Shown here piece after piece: positions 31,707 through 40,921 of a DNA stretch of 64,000 bases. The notes below the pieces were generated by a model. The model saw nothing but the letters and a program-made list of their open reading frames with translations, was not told where the DNA came from and made no database searches. Positions within the stretch are counted from its first letter, which is position 1, and every line of letters starts with the position of its first letter. Position numbers and translations under genes: made by a program. This DNA is from Pseudomonas schmalbachii (lineage in GTDB: Bacteria; Pseudomonadota; Gammaproteobacteria; Pseudomonadales; Pseudomonadaceae): positions 310,001-374,000 of the forward strand of contig NZ_JAELYA010000001.1 of the NCBI RefSeq assembly GCF_017589465.1. Direction: 5' to 3'.

Positions 31707-32986
31707 TGCGCCTTACCGTCGCCCTTGCCCGCATGGGAGCGCGCGGCGCCTTCGGGCTTGTCGCCATTGGCTGCCACCGGCGCCTTGTCCGGGCTGCCGG
31801 CGATGCGCAGTTGCGAACCGTCGCGCAGGCGGTCGGTGCCTTCCACCACCACCCGCTCGCCGGCCTTCAGGCCCTCGCTGACCACCACGCGCTCGCCTTC
31901 GGCAGTGCCCAGGGTGACCAGCCGGCGCTGCGCCTTGTCGCCCTCGCCGGCGACGAACACGTAGGTGCCGTCGTTGCCGCGCTGCACGGCATTGGCCGGG
32001 ATGGTCAGCACGCTCTGCAGGGTCTCGGCGAGCAGGCGCACATTGACGAACTGGTTGGGGAACAGGCGCTGGTCGTCATTGACGAATTTCGCCTTGAGCT
32101 TGACCGTGCCGGTGGTGGTGTCGATCTGGTTGTCCAGGGTCATCAGCGTGCCGGTGGCCAGGGTGCGGTTCTGGCTGCGATCCAGCGCTTCCACCGGGAT
32201 CGGCTGGCTGCCGGTGAGCTGCTGGGCGACGGTACCGAGCTGCTGCTGCGGCAGGCTGAACACCACGGTGATCGGCTTGACCTGGGTGATCACCACCAGC
32301 GGCGTGGTATCGCCGGAGGTCACCAGGTTGCCGACGTCCACCTGGCGCAGGCCGAGGCGGCCGGCAATCGGTGCGCGGATCTGGGTGAATTCGAGGTTCA
32401 GCTTGGCGTCGTCGACCTGGCCCTGGTTGGTGCGCAGGGTGCCTTCATACTGGCGCACCAGCGCTTCCTGGGTATCCAGGGTCTGCTTGGCGATGGAGTC
32501 CTCGGCGTACAGGCCCTTGTAGCGCTGCAGGTCGGTCTGGGCGTTCGTGAGTTGCGCGCGGTTCTGCAGCAGGGTGCCCTCGGCCTGCGCCAGCGCCGCC
32601 TGGTACGGGCGCGGATCGACCACTGCGAGCAGATCGCCGGCCTTCACTTCCTGGCCTTCCTGGAACAGCACCTTGACCAGTTGGCCGTTGACCCGCGGAC
32701 GCACGTTGACGGTGTTCGACGCGGTGACGGTGCCCAGCGCGTGGTAATGCACCGGCAGGTCGCCCTGCACCACCGGCGCCACGCTGACGGTGATCATCGC
32801 CCCGCCCGGTCCGCCGCCCATGCCCGGCCCAGGTCGCCCGCCGCGTGCCTGTGGCGCGGGATCGGGCGCCGCGCTGAGCCACATGATCAGCAATGCCACC
32901 GCGGCGAAAGCCGCCGCAGTGATCAGCCAGGGGCGCAGGGTGCGGAGTTTCGAGGGCGTTCCATTGCTAGGGATCATGATGGTCAT
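31703..32986 (-). CDS. muxA: RND efflux periplasmic adaptor
   Basis: A 427-residue membrane-fusion protein of the MdtA type. One N-terminal membrane segment (about 19-42), a Gly-rich linker, lipoyl half-motifs ([26 protein letters not shown]), a coiled hairpin, then beta-barrel domains. First gene of the muxABC-opmB operon, transcribed leftwards from 32987-33372. The start has no clear Shine-Dalgarno; a second ATG 3 codons on is possible. Confidence 0.92.
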   Translation of the reverse strand: MTIMIPSNGTPSKLRTLRPWLITAAAFAAVALLIMWLSAAPDPAPQARGGRPGPGMGGGPGGAMITVSVAPVVQGDLPVHYHALGTVTASNTVNVRPRVNGQLVKVLFQEGQEVKAGDLLAVVDPRPYQAALAQAEGTLLQNRAQLTNAQTDLQRYKGLYAEDSIAKQTLDTQEALVRQYEGTLRTNQGQVDDAKLNLEFTQIRAPIAGRLGLRQVDVGNLVTSGDTTPLVVITQVKPITVVFSLPQQQLGTVAQQLTGSQPIPVEALDRSQNRTLATGTLMTLDNQIDTTTGTVKLKAKFVNDDQRLFPNQFVNVRLLAETLQSVLTIPANAVQRGNDGTYVFVAGEGDKAQRRLVTLGTAEGERVVVSEGLKAGERVVVEGTDRLRDGSQLRIAGSPDKAPVAANGDKPEGAARSHAGKGDGKAQ

Positions 32987-33372
32987 AGGAGGACGGAGGG
33001 CATCAGAGAGTATCGAGTGTGAACGATAAGCACGGCAACGTCGCAGGCAAAGCCTCTTTACCCGCTATTTACCTTTGTTTTACCGGGGGTTACGTATTCG
33101 CGGCGGCATTCTGCCCGCAATCCTGCCCGCTGTCCGTACTCGCATCGGGTGGGCAGCCGCTGCTCGTCCGGCCAGACATGCCACAAGGCCGGCACGCCAG
33201 AGCCTTGGAAGTGGTTTTGTATACAAAAAACAGATTGAATCGAGCACAGGCAGCGGGTATAAATTCGTCCGCTGCATCGCCCGGCCCTTGCCGGCGCTTG
33301 ACGAGCCCATCGGCGCCGAACCTCACCGGCGTCCGCCAGCGACTGACAACAATAAAAAGCCCGAGGTGTTGC
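32987..33372. other. Divergent promoter region between muxA and the NCS2 permease
   Basis: 386 bases with no gene. It holds the palindrome TTTTGTATACAAAA (33215-33228) and a TTTACCCGCTATTTACC stretch near 33057. Promoters for both directions should be here. Confidence 0.6.
33215..33228. promoter_or_regulatory. Perfect palindrome TTTTGTATACAAAA, probable GntR operator
   Basis: A 14-base perfect palindrome 144 bases before the permease start. The core TTGTATACAA recurs upstream of the purine permease at 38583-38592, next to a GntR gene. It fits the FadR-subfamily pattern TNGT-N(0-3)-ACNA. Confidence 0.6.
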
Positions 33373-34719
33373 ATGTCCGAGGTACCTGAGCGCCGCGTCA
33401 GCGGCTCGGCTGTCGATCAACGCTTGCCGCTGCTGCAGCTCCTGCTGGTCGGTTTCCAGCACGTGCTGCTGATGTACGGCGGCGCCATCGCCGTTCCGCT
33501 GATCGTCGGCCAGGCAGCCGGCCTCTCCCGCGAGGAGATCGCCTTCCTGATCAATGCCGACCTGCTGGTCGCCGGTATCGCCACCCTGGTGCAATCCCTC
33601 GGCATCGGCCCGGTCGGCATCCGCATGCCGGTGATGATGGGCGCCAGCTTCGCCGCGGTCGGCAGCATGGTGGCCATGGCCGGCATGCCCGGCGTCGGCC
33701 TGCCCGGCATCTTCGGCGCGACCATCGCCGCGGGCTTCTTCGGCATGCTCATCGCGCCGTTCATGAGCCGCATCGTGCGCTTCTTCCCGCCACTGGTGAC
33801 CGGCACGGTGATCACCTCCATCGGCATGAGCCTGTTCCCGGTCGCGATCGACTGGGCTGGCGGCGGCCACTCCGCGACCACCTTCGGCGCGCTGGAGTAC
33901 CTGGCGCTGTCGTCCTTCGTGCTCGCCGTGATCCTGCTGATCAACCGCTTCCTGAAAGGCTTCTGGGTCAACGTCTCGGTGCTGATCGGCATGCTGCTCG
34001 GCTACCTCATCGGCGCCGGCATGGGCATGGTCGACCTGAGCGGCATGGCCGAGCGGCCGATGTTCGACCTGGTCACCCCGCTGCACTTCGGCATGCCGGA
34101 GTTCCACCTGGCGCCAGTGCTGTCGATGTGCCTGGTGGTGGTGATCATCTTCGTCGAATCGACCGGCATGTTCCTCGCCCTGGGCAAGCTCACCGACACC
34201 GAGATCTGCCCGAACCGCCTGCGCCGCGGCCTGCTCTGCGACGCCGGAGCGTCCTTCCTCGCCGGCTTCCTGAACACCTTCACCCACTCGTCCTTCGCCC
34301 AGAACATCGGCCTGGTGCAGATGACCGGGGTGCGCAGCCGCTTCGTCACCGTGGCCGCCGCCGGCATCCTCATCGCCCTCAGCATGCTGCCCAAGGTCGC
34401 CTTCGTGATCGCTTCCATCCCGCCGGCGGTGCTCGGCGGCGCCGGCATCGCCATGTTCGGCATGGTCGCTTCCAGCGGCATCCGCATCCTCCAGGAAGCC
34501 GACATCAGCGACCGCCGCAACCAGTTGCTGGTGGCGGTGAGCATCGGCATGGGCATGATTCCCGTAGTCCGCCCGGACTTCTTCGCCGCCCTGCCCCACT
34601 GGCTGGAGCCGATCACCCACAGCGGCATCGCCATGACCGCGATCTGGGCGGTGGCGCTGAACCTGCTGTTCAACATCCTCGGCGAACGCGGCCGGGATGC
34701 GTTGTGCGGGCATCATTAA
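33373..34719 (+). CDS. Nucleobase:cation symporter (NCS2), xanthine/urate type
   Basis: A 448-residue permease with about 12-14 membrane segments. The NCS2 signature is QNIGLVQMTGVRSR (QN-x-G motif), and the N-terminal FQHVLLMYGGAIAVPLIVG is typical. The xanthine/urate subgroup is suggested by the signature; uracil is the alternative. Start ATG 33373, preceded by GAGGTG 5 bases away. The palindrome upstream is shared with a second purine permease, suggesting a joint purine regulon. Confidence 0.85.
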   Translation: MSEVPERRVSGSAVDQRLPLLQLLLVGFQHVLLMYGGAIAVPLIVGQAAGLSREEIAFLINADLLVAGIATLVQSLGIGPVGIRMPVMMGASFAAVGSMVAMAGMPGVGLPGIFGATIAAGFFGMLIAPFMSRIVRFFPPLVTGTVITSIGMSLFPVAIDWAGGGHSATTFGALEYLALSSFVLAVILLINRFLKGFWVNVSVLIGMLLGYLIGAGMGMVDLSGMAERPMFDLVTPLHFGMPEFHLAPVLSMCLVVVIIFVESTGMFLALGKLTDTEICPNRLRRGLLCDAGASFLAGFLNTFTHSSFAQNIGLVQMTGVRSRFVTVAAAGILIALSMLPKVAFVIASIPPAVLGGAGIAMFGMVASSGIRILQEADISDRRNQLLVAVSIGMGMIPVVRPDFFAALPHWLEPITHSGIAMTAIWAVALNLLFNILGERGRDALCGHH

Positions 34720-34729
34720 GACGCTCACC

Positions 34730-34812
34730 GTAGGTTGGTGCTGAGCTTGCGAAGCCCAACGGTGCCGCGGCTCGGCAGATGTTGGGCTTCGCTGCGCTCA
34801 GCGCCAACCTAC
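34730..34812. repeat. Inverted repeat, family C, overlapping a stop codon
   Basis: GTAGGTTGGTGCTGAGC ... GCTCAGCGCCAACCTAC, between convergent genes. Its final CTAC supplies the TAG stop of the leftward LysR gene (34809-34811). Confidence 0.85.
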
Positions 34813-35678
34813 GCGCCGCTCTGGTAGGAATCGAGCACCTCGTTGAGGCCGCGCAGGGCCGGCATTTCGGTGCCGCGTCGCCAGAACAGCCAGGTGGTGA
34901 CGTCGGCGTGCCTGGACTCCAGCGTATGGATCGCCACGTTGCTGCCGCCGGCCAGGCTTTCGAACATCCGCCGCGGGATCATCGCCACCCCGCCGCCGGC
35001 GGCGATGCAGGCGAGCATGCCGTGGTAGGACTCCATCTCGATGATCTTGCCCGGCACCACGCGATGTTCGGCGAACCAGCTCTCCATGCGCTTGCGGTAC
35101 GAACAGGTATCGCGGAAGGCGAACACCGTCTCCCCCGCCACGTCCCGCGCATCGCGTACCGGCGGATGCGCGACGGTGCTCATCAGCACCAGTTCTTCCT
35201 GGAACACCGGGCGGCCATCCAGTTGCGGATGGTTCGCCGGGCCGTCGGAGAAAGCTGCGCTGAATCGTCCGGACAGCACGCCATCGATCATCTCGCCGGA
35301 AGGCCCGGTGGAAAGATCCAGCTGCACCTTCGGGTAGCGCTGGTGATAGGCCGCGAGCAGGGCCGGAATGCGTACCGCCGCAGTGCTTTCCAGCGAACCG
35401 AGGGAAAAGCTGCCATGCGGCTCCGCCCCGCTGGCGACCTGCCGCGCTTCCTCCACCAGATCGAGGATGCGCTCGGCGTAGCCAAGGAAGCTCTTGCCGG
35501 TCGCCGACAGGCGCAGGCGTAACTTCTCGCGGATGAACAACTCGGCGCCCAGCTCCGCTTCCAGCTGCTTGATGCGCGTGGTGAGGTTCGACGGGACACG
35601 ATGCATCAGGCCGGCGGCCGCGGTGATGCTGCCGGTCTGGGCGACGGCGCGGAAAATTTCCAGTTGGGTCAGGTCCAT
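34809..35678 (-). CDS. LysR-family regulator, probable controller of sad
   Basis: A 289-residue LysR regulator. HTH at 1-60 (MDLTQLEIFRAVAQTGSITAA), substrate domain after. It is divergent from the succinate-semialdehyde dehydrogenase gene with 107 bases between starts. The same pairing (PtrR/YneJ with Sad/YneI) is known in enterobacteria, where it responds to putrescine-pathway compounds. An A/T-rich promoter gap contains TTTCTTGATTATTCATTTTAC. Its stop codon lies in a repeat arm. Confidence 0.85.
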   Translation of the reverse strand: MDLTQLEIFRAVAQTGSITAAAGLMHRVPSNLTTRIKQLEAELGAELFIREKLRLRLSATGKSFLGYAERILDLVEEARQVASGAEPHGSFSLGSLESTAAVRIPALLAAYHQRYPKVQLDLSTGPSGEMIDGVLSGRFSAAFSDGPANHPQLDGRPVFQEELVLMSTVAHPPVRDARDVAGETVFAFRDTCSYRKRMESWFAEHRVVPGKIIEMESYHGMLACIAAGGGVAMIPRRMFESLAGGSNVAIHTLESRHADVTTWLFWRRGTEMPALRGLNEVLDSYQSGA

Positions 35679-35785
35679 ATTCTCTCCAAGAGAAAGAATC
35701 TTTCTTGATTATTCATTTTACATGAATTCATGCGCAGATTAATTTTTGCTCAACAACAACACCACCTGCGCCTCGCGAGGACCAC

Positions 35786-37177
35786 ATGAACCAGATCGCC
35801 GCCATCCCTGCCGCCATCTCCCGCAGCCCTGCCACGGGCGAGGAACTGGCCCGCTATCCGTTCCAGAACGCCGACGACCTTGAGTCCGTGCTGCAGTCCG
35901 CCGACAGCGCCTTCCGCCAGTGGCGCGATACGCCGGTCGAGCAGCGCGTCGAAGTGCTGCGCCGGATGGCCGCCGTGCTGCGCGCCAATGTCGAGCCGAT
36001 GGCCCGTATGGAAGCCCGGGAAATGGGCATGCCGGTCAGCCAGGCGCGCGGCGAGATCAACAAGTGCGCCGGCCTCTGCGAGTGGTACGCCGAACACGGC
36101 CCGGCCATGCTGCAGGACGAGCCGACCAGCATCGAAGGCGGCAAGGCCTATGTCTCCTGGCTGCCCCTCGGCCCCGTTCTGGCGGTAATGCCGTGGAACT
36201 TCCCGACCTGGCAGGTGATGCGCGGCGCGGTCGCGATCATCCTTGGCGGCAACACCTACGTGCTCAAGCACGCGCCGAACGTCATGGGTTGCGCCTACCA
36301 GTTGCAGAAGGCCTGGCTTGAAGCCGGTCTGCCGGAAGGCGTGTTCGAGGTGCTCAACGTCGAGCCGCCGCTGGTATCCAGGGCCATCGCCGATTCGCGC
36401 ATCGCTTCCATCGCCGTGACCGGCAGCGTCGGCGCGGGTGCGGCCATCGCTTCCCAGGCCGGCGCCGCGCTGAAGAAGTGCGTGCTGGAACTCGGCGGCT
36501 CCGACCCCTTCATCGTCCTCGCCGACGCCGACATCGATGCAGCGGTGAAAGCCGCCGTCGCCAGCCGCTTCAACAACTGCGGCCAGGTGTGCATCGCCGC
36601 CAAGCGCATCATCCTCGAAGCGTCGATTGCCGATGCATTCACCGAGCGCTTCGTCGAGGCGGTCAAGGCGCTGAAGATCGGCGACCCGCTGGACGACGCC
36701 ACCTTCGTCGGCCCGATGGCCCGCGCCGACCTGCGCGAAGAACTGGACCAGCAGGTGCAGAAAACCATCGCCGAAGGCGCCACCCTGCTGCTGGGCGGCC
36801 ACAAGCTGGAAGGCGACGGCAACTACTATGCGCCAACCGTTCTCGCCGGAATTCAGCCGGGCATGACCTCGTTCCGCCAGGAAATCTTCGGCCCGGTGGC
36901 CTCGCTGATCGTCGCCCGCGATGCCGAACATGCCATCGAGATGGCCAACGACAGCGAGTTCGGCCTCTCCGGCGCACTGTGGAGCGCCGACGTCGCCAAC
37001 GCCAAGCGCCTGGCCCGTCGCATCGTCAGCGGTGCGGTGTTCATCAACGGCTTCTCCGCCTCCGACCCGCGCGTACCGATCGGCGGCGTGAAGAAAAGCG
37101 GCTTCGGACGCGAGCTGTCGCACTTCGGCCTGAGGGAGTTCCTCAATCCGCAGACGGTATGGTGCGATCGGCGCTGA
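35786..37177 (+). CDS. sad: NAD(P)-dependent succinate-semialdehyde dehydrogenase (Sad/YneI type)
   Basis: A 463-residue aldehyde dehydrogenase. The catalytic Glu is in LELGGSDPF, the catalytic Cys in FNNCGQVCIAAKR, and MPWNFPTWQ is the cofactor block. It oxidises succinate semialdehyde to succinate, closing putrescine/GABA breakdown, which fits the polyamine genes at 49-52 kb. Start ATG 35786 has GAGGA before it. Shorter than the GabD class, as for the Sad group. Confidence 0.87.
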   Translation: MNQIAAIPAAISRSPATGEELARYPFQNADDLESVLQSADSAFRQWRDTPVEQRVEVLRRMAAVLRANVEPMARMEAREMGMPVSQARGEINKCAGLCEWYAEHGPAMLQDEPTSIEGGKAYVSWLPLGPVLAVMPWNFPTWQVMRGAVAIILGGNTYVLKHAPNVMGCAYQLQKAWLEAGLPEGVFEVLNVEPPLVSRAIADSRIASIAVTGSVGAGAAIASQAGAALKKCVLELGGSDPFIVLADADIDAAVKAAVASRFNNCGQVCIAAKRIILEASIADAFTERFVEAVKALKIGDPLDDATFVGPMARADLREELDQQVQKTIAEGATLLLGGHKLEGDGNYYAPTVLAGIQPGMTSFRQEIFGPVASLIVARDAEHAIEMANDSEFGLSGALWSADVANAKRLARRIVSGAVFINGFSASDPRVPIGGVKKSGFGRELSHFGLREFLNPQTVWCDRR

Positions 37178-37204
37178 GTCGATCCACCCGCCCTGCCGCA
37201 ACTT

Positions 37205-37285
37205 GTAGGATGGGTTGAGCGAAGCGATACCCATGACGCAGTGCCCGGCAGTTGTTGGGCTTCGCTGCGCTCAGCGCCAACCTAC
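37205..37285. repeat. Mosaic repeat: family D left arm with family C right arm
   Basis: GTAGGATGGGTTGAGC (D left) at 37205, then GTTGGGCTTCGC and GCTCAGCGCCAACCTAC (C right) ending 37285. The two arms belong to different families. Confidence 0.75.
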
Positions 37286-37315
37286 GTCACGCCTCGGAGC
37301 AGGTGCGTGCTTTTC

Positions 37316-37391
37316 GTAGGTTGGTGCTGAGCCTGCGAAGCCCAACGGTGCAGTGCCAATCGATGGGTATCGCAAGCTCAACCCATCCTAC
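37316..37391. repeat. Mosaic repeat: family C left arm with family D right arm
   Basis: GTAGGTTGGTGCTGAGC (C left) at 37316, then GATGGGTATCGCAAGC and TCAACCCATCCTAC (D right) ending 37391. It is the reciprocal of the element at 37205. Confidence 0.75.
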
Positions 37392-37428
37392 GGTCCTTGG
37401 GCCATGCCCGCGATCCGGCGCCCCGGGC

Positions 37429-37490
37429 GTAGGGCGAGTGAAACCCGCCAGATGGCCACCACAAGAATTGGCGGGTTGCGCCCGCCCTAC
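37429..37490. repeat. Inverted repeat, family B
   Basis: GTAGGGCGAGTGAAACCCGCC ... GGCGGGTTGCGCCCGCCCTAC. One base differs in the left arm. Confidence 0.8.
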
Positions 37491-37505
37491 CCGTCTGGCC
37501 GCAAA

Positions 37506-37536
37506 CAAAAAGGCCCCGCTCTTCAGCGGGGCCTTT
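37506..37536 (-). terminator. Rho-independent terminator of the GntR gene
   Basis: AGGCCCCGCT-CTTC-AGCGGGGCCT stem; on the minus strand it is followed by TTTTTGTTTGC. It starts about 20 bases past the GntR stop. Confidence 0.85.
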
Positions 37537-37554
37537 GCGTTTCCAGCCTGGCGA

Positions 37555-38331
37555 TCAGGCCGCCGAATCCGCATCCGCCTTGGAGCGGCGCGGTTTCTTC
37601 TTGCTGGTCAGCAGGTGCGAGAAGACCGCGTGCAGGTCGCCGGAGGCGGCGTCGCTCTCCAGGTTCAGCTTGTCGTCGATGTGCGCCATGTGGTGCATCA
37701 TCAGGGTCACGGCCTTTTCCTTGTCGCCCTTCTCGATGGCGTCGAGGATTTCGTTGTGTTCGTCGAACGAACAGTGCGAACGGCCGCCGCTTTCGTACTG
37801 GGCGATGATCAGCGAAGTCTGCGACACCAGGCTGCGCTGGAAGCTCACCAGCGGCGCGTTCTTCGCCATTTCCGCGAGCTTCAGGTGGAACTCGCCGGAC
37901 AGGCGGATGCCGGCGCCGCGGTCGCCGCGAGCGAAGCTGGCCTCTTCTTCCTTCACCATCTCGCGCAGTTCGGCCATCGGCTCGGAGCTGGCGTTGTCCA
38001 CCGCCAGTTCGGTGATGGCGCGTTCGACGGTGCGGCGGGCGAAGAGGATCTGCCGGGCTTCGTCGATGCTCGGGCTGGCCACCACCGCGCCGCGGTTCGG
38101 ACGCAGCAGCACCACCTGCTCGTGGGCCAGGCGCGACAGGGCGCGGCGGATGATGGTGCGGCTGACGCCGAAGATCTCGCCCAGCGCCTCTTCGCTCAGC
38201 TTGGTGCCGGGCGCCAGGCGCTGTTCGAGGATGGCGTCGAAGATGTGAGCGTAGACGATCTCGTCCTGGGTGCCGCTGCGGCTCTTGCCATTGCGCGGCT
38301 GCTTCTTGAACTGTTGCAACTGGTCGGTCAT
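37555..38331 (-). CDS. GntR-family regulator (FCD domain)
   Basis: A 258-residue FadR-subfamily regulator. The winged HTH is at about 25-85 (LAPGTKLSEEALGEIFGVSRTIIRRALSRL), then an all-helical FCD ligand domain. Start ATG 38331 (MTDQLQQFKK). It is divergent from the purine permease at 38727. The palindrome TTGTATACAA lies between them, and a twin lies upstream of the NCS2 permease at 33373, so it probably represses purine uptake genes. Ligand unknown. Confidence 0.87.
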   Translation of the reverse strand: MTDQLQQFKKQPRNGKSRSGTQDEIVYAHIFDAILEQRLAPGTKLSEEALGEIFGVSRTIIRRALSRLAHEQVVLLRPNRGAVVASPSIDEARQILFARRTVERAITELAVDNASSEPMAELREMVKEEEASFARGDRGAGIRLSGEFHLKLAEMAKNAPLVSFQRSLVSQTSLIIAQYESGGRSHCSFDEHNEILDAIEKGDKEKAVTLMMHHMAHIDDKLNLESDAASGDLHAVFSHLLTSKKKPRRSKADADSAA

Positions 38332-38420
38332 CGGTATCGAACCTTGCTCATCCGGCCATCGGCCTGGGCTGAATCCATTCGGGGACGGCGAAATAGTGGC
38401 ACGCGCGTGCGTTTGCGCAA

Positions 38421-38432
38421 TAGTGTACACAA
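38421..38432. promoter_or_regulatory. Weaker GntR-type site TAGTGTACACAA
   Basis: GTGTACAC palindrome 90 bases upstream of the GntR start. It shares TGTACA with the stronger sites and could be an autoregulatory site. Confidence 0.35.
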
Positions 38433-38582
38433 ATTGTCCAGTCCTGCGCAGCAATCCTGCATGTATCCCACCCCTCCTCCACCCGCCAATTCCGGGCTGG
38501 ATGTCGAGCAGAAGCGTGGGAACGACCTGTGTGTTTTTTTGTAAAGAACGCGCAACCACTTACGAAACATTATTTGAACTTT

Positions 38583-38592
38583 TTGTATACAA
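38583..38592. promoter_or_regulatory. Palindrome TTGTATACAA, probable GntR operator
   Basis: 10-base perfect palindrome 134 bases upstream of the permease start. Same core as at 33215-33228. Confidence 0.6.
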
Positions 38593-38726
38593 GTGCATAA
38601 TCCGCCGCGTGACTTCCTGACTTCAAGGTCAGAAACACACCCTCACAGCCTTTCCGTTGCGCAAGGGACGCAGGTGAACCAGCCGACGGCAAGGACCAAC
38701 AACAAGAGCGTTGAGGAGTACCCGCT

Positions 38727-40070
38727 GTGGAACAAGAACAACAAGCCATCTATTCAGCTACAGCCCGACCCGCCGGCGGCCTGCTCGAACGTCTGTTCAA
38801 GCTCAGCCAGCACGGCACCACGGTGAAGACGGAACTGGCCGCCGGCCTGACCACCTTCATCACCATGGCCTACATCATCTTCGTCAACCCGAACATCATG
38901 GCCGACGCCGGCATCGACCACGGCGCCGCGTTCGTCGCCACCTGCCTGGCCGCCGCGCTGGGCTGCATGCTGATGGGGCTGTACGCCAACTGGCCGGTGG
39001 GGCTGGCGCCGGGCATGGGTCTCAACGCCTTCTTTACCTACACCGTGGTCAAGACCATGAACTACAGCTGGGAGATCGCCCTCGGCGCGGTGTTCCTCTC
39101 CGGCATCCTGTTCATGGTGCTGACCTTCTCGCGCATCCGCGAATGGCTGCTGAACAGCATTCCGCCGAGCCTGCGCTTCGCCATGGGCGCGGGGGTCGGG
39201 TTGTTCCTCGGGCTGATCGGCCTGAAGACCGCCGGCATCGTCGTCGCCAACCCCGCCACCCTGGTGCACATCGGCGATCTGACCAAGCCCGGCCCGCTGC
39301 TCGCCGCCATCTGCTTCCTGATGATCGCGGTGCTGGAATATCGCCGCGTGTTCGGCGGCATCCTGATCAGCATCCTCACCGTCACCCTCGTCGGCCTCGG
39401 TCTCGGTCTGGTGGAATTCGGCGGCGTGTTCTCGATGCCGCCGAGCCTGGCGCCGACCTTCATGGCGATGGACATCGCCGGCGCGTTCAACGTGACCATG
39501 ATCAGCGTGATCCTGGCCTTCCTCTTCGTGCACATGTTCGACACCGCCGGCACCCTGATGGGCGTGGCGCAGCGCGCGCATCTGGTGCGCGAGGACGGCC
39601 GCATCGAGAACCTGTCCAAGGCGATGAAGGCCGACAGCGCCTCCAGCGCGGTGGGTGCGGTGCTCGGCGTGCCGCCGGTGACCAGCTACGTGGAAAGCGC
39701 CGCGGGCGTCGCCGCCGGTGGCCGCACCGGGCTGACCGCGGTAGTCGTCGGCCTGCTGTTCATCGCCGCGATGTTCTTCGCCCCGCTGGCCGGCATGATC
39801 CCCGCCTATGCCACCGCCGGCGCGCTGATCTACGTCGCCATGCTGATGATGGGCGGCCTCGCGCACATCGACTGGGAGGAACACACCGAGACCATCCCGG
39901 CCATCGTCACCGTCATCATGATGCCGCTGACCTTCTCGGTCGCCGACGGCATCGCGCTGGGCTTCGTGACCTATGTGGCGATGAAGGTGTTCACTGGCAG
40001 GTACAAGGATGTGACCGTTAGTCTGTATGCACTTTGTGCAATCTTTGTGGCCAAGTTTATCTTCCTGTAA
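38727..40070 (+). CDS. Adenine/guanine/hypoxanthine permease (AzgA type)
   Basis: A 447-residue permease with about 12 membrane segments. Family blocks: AGLTTFITMAYIIFVNPNIM, APGMGLNAFFTYTVV, VHMFDTAGTLMGVAQRA and TSYVESAAGVAAGGRTG. Start is GTG 38727, 7 bases after GAGGAG; an in-frame ATG is far downstream. It imports adenine, guanine or hypoxanthine by proton symport. Divergent from the GntR gene. Confidence 0.9.
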   Translation: MEQEQQAIYSATARPAGGLLERLFKLSQHGTTVKTELAAGLTTFITMAYIIFVNPNIMADAGIDHGAAFVATCLAAALGCMLMGLYANWPVGLAPGMGLNAFFTYTVVKTMNYSWEIALGAVFLSGILFMVLTFSRIREWLLNSIPPSLRFAMGAGVGLFLGLIGLKTAGIVVANPATLVHIGDLTKPGPLLAAICFLMIAVLEYRRVFGGILISILTVTLVGLGLGLVEFGGVFSMPPSLAPTFMAMDIAGAFNVTMISVILAFLFVHMFDTAGTLMGVAQRAHLVREDGRIENLSKAMKADSASSAVGAVLGVPPVTSYVESAAGVAAGGRTGLTAVVVGLLFIAAMFFAPLAGMIPAYATAGALIYVAMLMMGGLAHIDWEEHTETIPAIVTVIMMPLTFSVADGIALGFVTYVAMKVFTGRYKDVTVSLYALCAIFVAKFIFL

Positions 40071-40116
40071 GCTGCGGGGAGTTCGGTTCCCGGGTTGATT
40101 TGCTTGCGGGGCTTTT

Positions 40117-40238
40117 CCCCCTCACCCCTGCCCTCTCCCAGAGGGAGAGGGGGTTGCATGGAGTTGCGGGGTAGCTTCAGCGTTTCGCTTCACGCCTTAC
40201 CATCCCCTCTCCCTCCGGGAGAGGGTTAGGGTGAGGGG
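40117..40238. repeat. Inverted repeat, family E
   Basis: CCCCTCACCCCTGCCCTCTC arm and inverse, between the permease gene and the LysE gene on the same strand. Confidence 0.85.
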
Positions 40239-40291
40239 AACAAGCAACTCGAACCAGGACCTTCCATCCCAGCCCAGCGAGCCCCTCACCG

Positions 40292-40918
40292 ATGAACCTG
40301 GAAACCTGGCTGCTCTTCAGCAGCGCCGCCCTGATCGTGATCCTGATTCCCGGCCCGCTGTCGCTGCTGATGGTCAGCAACAGCCTGAACTACGGCCTGC
40401 GTCGCTCGTTGCCGGCGTTCCTCGGCGGGGTCAGCGCGTCGATCTGTCTGCTCAGCGCCTCGGCTCTCGGCCTCGGCGCCCTGCTGGCGGCATCGGAGAA
40501 GTTGTTCAGCGTGCTCAAAGTCCTCGGTGCGCTCTACCTGTTCTATCTCGCCTGGCAGAGCTGGAAGGAATCGCGCATCGCCGGCAAGCCGCGGACTGCC
40601 GAGGAGCAGCCGGTGAACCCGAGCTTCCGCAGCATGTTCTGGAAGGCTTTCGGCCTCGGTGCGAGCAACCCGAAGGACCTCCTGTTCTTCGCCGCCTTCC
40701 TGCCGCAGTTCCTCACCACCGCACACCCGCTGTGGCAGCAGTTGCTGCTGATGATCGCCACCTGGGCCGTGCTGGATTTCGCCTGCAAGCTGTTCTACGG
40801 CCTGAGTGCCCGCGGTGCCGCGCACTTCCTCCGTTCCGGCAGGGGCCAGGCCTGGTTCAACCGTGGCAGCGCTGCGCTGTTCGCCACCGCCGGCGGGGCT
40901 TCGCTGCTGAGCCGTTGA
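40292..40918 (+). CDS. LysE/RhtB-family amino-acid exporter
   Basis: A 208-residue inner-membrane protein with six hydrophobic segments. The N-terminal family motif is IPGPLSLLMVSNSLNYGLR (GP-x-SL), then LGALYLFYLAWQSWK and NPKDLLFFAAFLPQF. Exports an amino acid or derivative; substrate unknown. Weak ribosome site. Convergent with the hybrid regulator gene, 3 bases apart. Confidence 0.88.
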   Translation: MNLETWLLFSSAALIVILIPGPLSLLMVSNSLNYGLRRSLPAFLGGVSASICLLSASALGLGALLAASEKLFSVLKVLGALYLFYLAWQSWKESRIAGKPRTAEEQPVNPSFRSMFWKAFGLGASNPKDLLFFAAFLPQFLTTAHPLWQQLLLMIATWAVLDFACKLFYGLSARGAAHFLRSGRGQAWFNRGSAALFATAGGASLLSR

Positions 40919-40921
40919 GGC

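Larger units (their letters stand above)
38332..38726. other. Divergent control region between the GntR and purine permease genes
   Basis: 395 bases, no gene. It holds a weak palindrome (38421-38432), the strong operator candidate (38583-38592), and an A/T-rich stretch before it (TTACGAAACATTATTTG) that could be the permease promoter. Confidence 0.6.

Noticed and set aside
28626..31964. Very long open frame on the plus strand opposite muxB
   Set aside because: Rich in His/Arg/Gln/Asp and Ala, with no family features; it is the antisense shadow of a high-GC gene. The same holds for 25522-27225 opposite muxC and 59883-62843 opposite the adhesin-like gene.
33019..33372. N-terminal extension of the NCS2 permease from an upstream start
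   Set aside because: The extra 118 residues cover the operator palindrome and lack any domain; the ATG at 33373 has a good ribosome site and fits the family N-terminus.
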